From assembly GCA_002726245.1 (NCBI GenBank), contig PBSM01000084.1:1-35222 (forward strand): a stretch of DNA of 35,222 nt, written 5' to 3'. The translations under genes and the position numbers were made by a program. Of this stretch, positions 31,837-35,222 are shown in pieces. The notes under the pieces were generated by a model that ran no database searches, had not been told where the DNA came from, and saw only the letters and a list, made by a program, of their open reading frames with translations. Positions within the stretch are counted from its first letter, which is position 1. Each line of letters starts with the position of its first letter. The DNA is from Planctomycetaceae bacterium. GTDB taxonomy: Bacteria > Planctomycetota > Planctomycetia > Pirellulales > Pirellulaceae.

Positions 31837-33852
31837 TCAGCGGCTGTATCGCAAGCCGGCGTATCCCGAGATGCCTGCTGTCGCGAAACCGAAGACTTCT
31901 TCATAGTCGCTGTCGGTCAAGTTATCGACGCGACCGAAGAGTTCCCACAAGTCATTCAGCTCGTAGGTCCCAGAGAGATTCAGCGTGATGTAGTCCGCCA
32001 GTTCGACGATTCCACCTAGGGCATCGAAGTCCTGGCGATTGCTCGCGTACAACACGTAAGCATTTACGCCTGCACGGTCGTTCAAGCAGCGGTGATGAAT
32101 GTTCAGACCAACCTTGTTTCGCGGCCTGCGCAACAGGCGGCGGTTGTTGAGCAAGTCTTCCGTGTCGGTGTAGGTGTACGCTGCAGTCACGGTTGTCACG
32201 TCGGTCAAATACGCCGTTGCCGTAAACTCGACGCCCATAGCACTCGCCAACTGTACGTTCTGCAAGAAGCCGAAGCCGTTCGGCGCGAGAGGGTCGAACA
32301 CGAACTGGATCAAGTCTTGGAAGTCGTTCCGAAAGTACGTCACATCCAGAACGAGATCGCCTTCGTGTAAGGTTTGCTCAAAGCCGACATCCCAGCCTTT
32401 GCTGAACTCCGGGCGAAGATTCGGGTTGCCAGCGAAGCCGAAACGCTGTGCGATCGCCGGCGCTCGAAAACCGCGTCCGATGCTGCCGTGAACCCGCGAA
32501 TCGGTTTCGTCGATATCGAACACCTGCGTGAAGCGATACGTTTCGGCTTTGCCCGCGTTGCTATGTTCGTCCCAACGAACACCGACTGTGCTGTGGCTTC
32601 GGTTACCGATGCTCATGCTATCTTGCAAATACGCTCCGCGCAGGTGTTGAGTTTGCAGAGCACCGCTGAACGGCGAACCTTCTTCGTGCAAGTAATCGGC
32701 TCCCGCAGTGAACGTGTTCCGAACGCACTCGTTATCGAGCAGCAAGATATTGGCTTGGTAATCGAGCAAGCGAGCTTGACCAAAGAAGCGCGGCGTGCCG
32801 AAGAAGCCTGGGTCCGTATCGACTAACGAGTTGTCTGTCAGGCTAAAGCCGATCTTCTGCTCGATGATTCCATCCATCGTGAGCGACTGCAGTTGCACAC
32901 GATTGAAAAACTGGTTCGAACGAGTCTGGCGGATGAGATTGTCTACCAGGAAGCCATCGACTTCGACATCGGCATCGGTGTAACGGAAGACGTAGTCAAT
33001 ATTCAATTCCTCGGAAGGCGTCCAGCCGTATCGGCCGGAGAACGACGCATTGCGATACCCGTCATTCTCGACGGCACCAAATCGACGGCTGACGGATGAG
33101 AAGCCATCCGACTGAAGATACGATGCACTGAACGAGTAATAGTGACGGCAATCGCCGCCGCTGACACTAAGCCGCTCTTCGTGGGTTCCGAAACTCCCAC
33201 CCATCCCACTAGCTTGGAACGACATCGGTCCTTGGCCTCGCTTCGTGACGATGTTGATCACGCCGCCAATCGCATCCGATCCGTAGATGACACTTTGTGG
33301 CCCGCGCACGACTTCGATGCGTTCGATGTTGTCGAGCGTCAGCGTCCCGAAGTCGAAGGCCCGCGTCGGATTGGCGGGGTTGTTAAGTGGAATTCCGTCG
33401 AGAAGGACTTTCGTGTGTTCCGAGTTGGCTCCGCGCGTGAAGACGGATGTGATACTGCCCGGGCTCGATTGTTGCACGACGTCCAGCCCAACAACGCCTC
33501 GCAAGACGCCGAGTACAGAAGACTGCCCGCTAGCTGCGATCTGCTCACTACTGATGACCGTGACTGAGCTACCCGACTCGCCGGCGATGCTTTGACTGCG
33601 CGAAGGCGTCACGACCGTGTCGGCCGTCAGCGGATTGGCTGGGAAGGGATACGGTCGTCCTGGAACAACAATGTCCGGAAGCGTCGGCAGATCGACCGCA
33701 TCAGAGGGCTGGTCATCTATCGAGGGCGTTTCCGGTAGCGTGTCTTCACGGAACGGGTTCGGCGGAATAACAGGTTCGTCTGGTTCCTGAGCGAAGATCG
33801 CTCCGGCGAGCAGACTGCTAGCGAGCAGCCAGAAGAGGGTCGATCGGTGCAT
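31837..33852 (-). CDS. btuB: TonB-dependent outer-membrane receptor, BtuB-like (cobalamin)
   Basis: The 671-residue protein starts with a signal peptide (LFWLLASSLLAGAIFAQ), then an acidic, proline-rich segment and a TonB-box-like DTVVTPSRSQ at about 78-87. The plug domain follows (VTVISSEQIAASG, GVVGLDVVQQ, VFTRGANSEHTKVLLDGIPLN, IERIEVVRGPQSVIYGSDAIGGVINIVTK), then a 22-strand beta-barrel. Sequence style, size and the upstream cobalamin riboswitch together indicate vitamin B12 or cobamide uptake. ATG 33852 has AAGGGAAGGGAA upstream. The final residues are GLRYSR, without the usual terminal aromatic. Confidence 0.92.
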   Translation of the reverse strand: MHRSTLFWLLASSLLAGAIFAQEPDEPVIPPNPFREDTLPETPSIDDQPSDAVDLPTLPDIVVPGRPYPFPANPLTADTVVTPSRSQSIAGESGSSVTVISSEQIAASGQSSVLGVLRGVVGLDVVQQSSPGSITSVFTRGANSEHTKVLLDGIPLNNPANPTRAFDFGTLTLDNIERIEVVRGPQSVIYGSDAIGGVINIVTKRGQGPMSFQASGMGGSFGTHEERLSVSGGDCRHYYSFSASYLQSDGFSSVSRRFGAVENDGYRNASFSGRYGWTPSEELNIDYVFRYTDADVEVDGFLVDNLIRQTRSNQFFNRVQLQSLTMDGIIEQKIGFSLTDNSLVDTDPGFFGTPRFFGQARLLDYQANILLLDNECVRNTFTAGADYLHEEGSPFSGALQTQHLRGAYLQDSMSIGNRSHSTVGVRWDEHSNAGKAETYRFTQVFDIDETDSRVHGSIGRGFRAPAIAQRFGFAGNPNLRPEFSKGWDVGFEQTLHEGDLVLDVTYFRNDFQDLIQFVFDPLAPNGFGFLQNVQLASAMGVEFTATAYLTDVTTVTAAYTYTDTEDLLNNRRLLRRPRNKVGLNIHHRCLNDRAGVNAYVLYASNRQDFDALGGIVELADYITLNLSGTYELNDLWELFGRVDNLTDSDYEEVFGFATAGISGYAGLRYSR

Positions 33853-33893
33853 TAGGATTCCCTTCCCTTCGAGCGAAGAAGATGTGAGGAAAA

Positions 33894-34045
33894 TGCTTTG
33901 GATCCGGTATCCTGGCTCGGGATCAACCTACTGACCGGCCTTCCCAGTTGCGGATGAGCAACCAGTGGCCATCTCGGTGTTCGTCACCCATACAGTCGCG
34001 CTCGCGGCGGGAGCTTCTCACTCCACTTCCCTGCAAGCCAAAGCA
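33894..34045 (-). promoter_or_regulatory. Cobalamin riboswitch upstream of btuB
   Basis: Read on the minus strand, the closing stem TGCTTTGG (34045-34038) pairs with CCAAAGCA (33901-33894). Between them are the conserved blocks of the AdoCbl riboswitch: AGGGAAGTGGAGTGA, the C-rich CCCGCCGCGAGCGCGACTGTA, the B12-box-like GAGATGGCCACTGG, GGGAAGGCCGG, and GATCCCGAGCCAGGATACC. It ends 41 bases before the btuB start, and a short CTTCG/CGAAG hairpin overlaps the approach to the Shine-Dalgarno sequence, which suggests control of translation by ligand. Confidence 0.93.
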
Positions 34046-34050
34046 AACGA

Positions 34051-34092
34051 GTCGTGTGTTATAGGACGTGTAGGGTATGTGCAGCACATACC
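34051..34092 (-). promoter_or_regulatory. Putative btuB promoter with an overlapping palindrome
   Basis: On the minus strand TATAAC (34063-34058) is a good -10 element, and the predicted start near 34051 lies six bases before the riboswitch. The region where the -35 should be contains a perfect 19-base palindrome (GGTATGTGC at 34074-34082, centre 34083, complement 34084-34092), which could be an operator. The -35 itself is weak. Confidence 0.5.
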
Positions 34093-34212
34093 GCTGATGA
34101 CTTTGGTATCGGTTGTATCGCTCGCAGAAGATACTCGGGAGCGACGACACCGTATGATCGCGATGATGCCGATGATCGGCATAACCGTTACGGGTTAACG
34201 TCGCTGGCGGAT
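34093..34212. other. Intergenic region with a short palindrome
   Basis: Between the btuB promoter palindrome and the inverted repeat at 34213 I see no gene. A perfect 8-bp inverted repeat with one central base, ATGCCGAT at 34166-34173 with 34175-34182, could be a terminator stem or an operator. Confidence 0.4.
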
Positions 34213-34304
34213 CTGGCAGAATGATGGGGCAGAATAATGAGAATTAGAAACGGAGAAGAGAGAGAAGAGAAAGCGGCAGCGTTATTCTGTCCCATCATTC
34301 TGCC
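34213..34304. repeat. 24-bp inverted repeat around a purine-rich loop
   Basis: Arms 34213-34236 and 34281-34304 are inverted copies with one mismatch. They enclose a 44-base loop that is strongly purine-rich on the plus strand (GAGAAGAGAGAGAAGAG). The right arm encodes the last residues and the stop codon of the GxxExxY gene on the minus strand. It looks like an inserted palindromic element or a long terminator hairpin, with no T-run after the stem. Confidence 0.7.
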
Positions 34305-35110
34305 ATTCCTTTCGTCAACGTCCGAAACTCAATGTCGTGATGGTGCATGTTGATCCACTGAACGCAGCCGAGCGTCGTATGACCGAGGAATCTCTGTAAA
34401 TGGTCTTTCATTTGCGATTCGCCATCCTTCAATGTGGTCAGCGCCAGCGCTGTATCGTCTGCTATTAGACAAACCTCGTGAGTTCCGAGTGTGGCGTCAC
34501 CGTCGTAGATTGGGATTCTTCGCAACGCCACTGATGCTCCACCGAAGACATGGACGATCGCCTCACGATACAGCGACGTTTGCAGGAAAGCACCCCAGTC
34601 GCCAAGTAACCCCAACAGAACATCTCGTAGTCGTTGGCTGGGTTCGTTGATGGACTGCCAGTCAGAATCGTGAACGAAAAATCGTCGGCGTTCGGACACG
34701 TTCAGTGTAGTGGAGACATACCGCTTCTTGACCTTGCTCGACCGCATGTTAATCAAGAGGCCGTGCTGCATTCCGGCTAACAGCAAATAGTGAAGCGTCT
34801 GCGTATGATGTGCGTTATTGAGTGCCTCGATGGTCTTCGCTTCGATCATCAGCCCAGAGGAGAACAACAAGTCCATGAAGAACGACTTCTCGAATTGTTC
34901 GTGACGGACCTTGATTTGCACCTCGCGACAAGCAGGAACGATACCAGCGGCCTCACATCTTCGCCGGATAGCTTGTTTGTAGATCTCTTCGTCCATCAAC
35001 CGGCCGAAGTCATTATGAACACCGAAGACGACACCCATCACTTCGTGCGCCAACGCGTGGAACTCATCTTCGGAAAACACTCGAATCTCGGAGTCGATTT
35101 CGATGGGCAC
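34295..35110 (-). CDS. GxxExxY protein, PD-(D/E)XK nuclease-like
   Basis: The 271-residue protein has the GxxExxY family features over its first 130 residues: EVMGVVFGVHNDFGRLMDEEIYKQAIRRRC (the Gly-Glu-Tyr motif region), MDLLF with a putative active-site Asp, MIEAKTIEALNNAHHTQTLHYLLLA with the E-x-K pair, and GLLINM. The family belongs to the PD-(D/E)XK nuclease superfamily, but no activity has been firmly shown. The C-terminal half (about 140-271) is not part of the usual 120-130-residue domain and is not recognised. The C-terminus (MAE-stop) lies in the arm of an inverted repeat. No partner gene is seen in the window. Confidence 0.82.
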   Translation of the reverse strand: MPIEIDSEIRVFSEDEFHALAHEVMGVVFGVHNDFGRLMDEEIYKQAIRRRCEAAGIVPACREVQIKVRHEQFEKSFFMDLLFSSGLMIEAKTIEALNNAHHTQTLHYLLLAGMQHGLLINMRSSKVKKRYVSTTLNVSERRRFFVHDSDWQSINEPSQRLRDVLLGLLGDWGAFLQTSLYREAIVHVFGGASVALRRIPIYDGDATLGTHEVCLIADDTALALTTLKDGESQMKDHLQRFLGHTTLGCVQWINMHHHDIEFRTLTKGMAE

Positions 35111-35222
35111 TTTGTTGTCGCCTGTGGGAGAGCGGATAAAGCAACACTCATTCTGTAAATTCGAGTAGATCGGTTTCGGGGTTTCTACTTGTGGAAGGTG
35201 AGGTATTTCATTCCGGTTTCCC
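35111..35222. other. Window end, no gene recognised
   Basis: The last 112 bases lie upstream of the GxxExxY gene. No feature is assigned. Confidence 0.3.

Noticed and set aside
34183-34201. Sequence resembling the TTAACCCGTA part of element B (on the minus strand)
   Set aside because: The similarity is only about 14 bases with mismatches, too short to call a relic.

Overview
The window looks like a chromosomal segment of a planctomycete, most likely of the Pirellula/Rhodopirellula group. Supporting features are two DUF1559 proteins with a type IV prepilin N-terminus, a cysteine-rich YTV-repeat cell-wall protein, two ECF sigma factor modules (one coupled to a multi-TM Ser/Thr kinase), a GxxExxY protein, and abundant short palindromic intergenic repeats. 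No phage, CRISPR or integrase genes were found. The mobile signal consists of short non-autonomous inverted-repeat elements.

Layout. 1-693 is gene-poor and holds two abutting palindromic elements, one with a second palindrome nested inside it. 694-4674 (+) carries a secreted SDS22-like leucine-rich-repeat protein, a Rieske ferredoxin translationally coupled to a double-GNAT acetyltransferase, GlgC (glycogen synthesis) and ribosomal protein bS21. 4777-9944 (-) holds a Tat-exported SMP-30/gluconolactonase-like protein, then an ECF sigma factor followed by a 1083-residue membrane protein that joins a cysteine-free anti-sigma-like N-terminus to alpha-2-macroglobulin-type extracytoplasmic domains. 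A second ECF module diverges from it (10145-12853, +): sigma factor, small membrane protein, membrane Ser/Thr kinase. Its middle gene is broken by a second copy of the element seen at the window start. Removing 144 bp between the flanking CTAG tetranucleotides restores a clean 102-codon frame.

12899-21848 (-) is housekeeping: bL25, Pth, bS6, SSB, bL9 and DnaB in one run, preceded by Prs, a GlmU-type uridylyltransferase lacking the acetyltransferase half, a small membrane zinc-finger protein, a Crp/Fnr regulator, tRNA-Gln(UUG) and Rex. A lone GroES-like gene lies on the opposite strand. 22030-22496 is a type IV pilin-like gene with an apparent one-base frameshift. 22967-24514 encodes the YTV protein, followed by a convergent CPBP protease and then pyruvate phosphate dikinase.

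28257-30766 holds two DUF1559 genes. The last block is a cobalamin-uptake locus: a TonB-like protein converges with a BtuB-like receptor whose leader folds as a cobalamin riboswitch (33894-34045) just downstream of a plausible promoter. A GxxExxY/PD-(D/E)XK protein closes the window, its stop codon lying inside the arm of another inverted repeat.

Strongest points for follow-up: the CTAG-targeting palindromic element and its gene disruption; the anti-sigma/A2M fusion beside its sigma factor and back-to-back with the kinase-linked sigma module; the GTAGG...CCTAC palindrome that supplies the stop codons of two convergent genes; and the riboswitch-controlled BtuB/TonB pair. All function calls are by family recognition from sequence; no database search was run.
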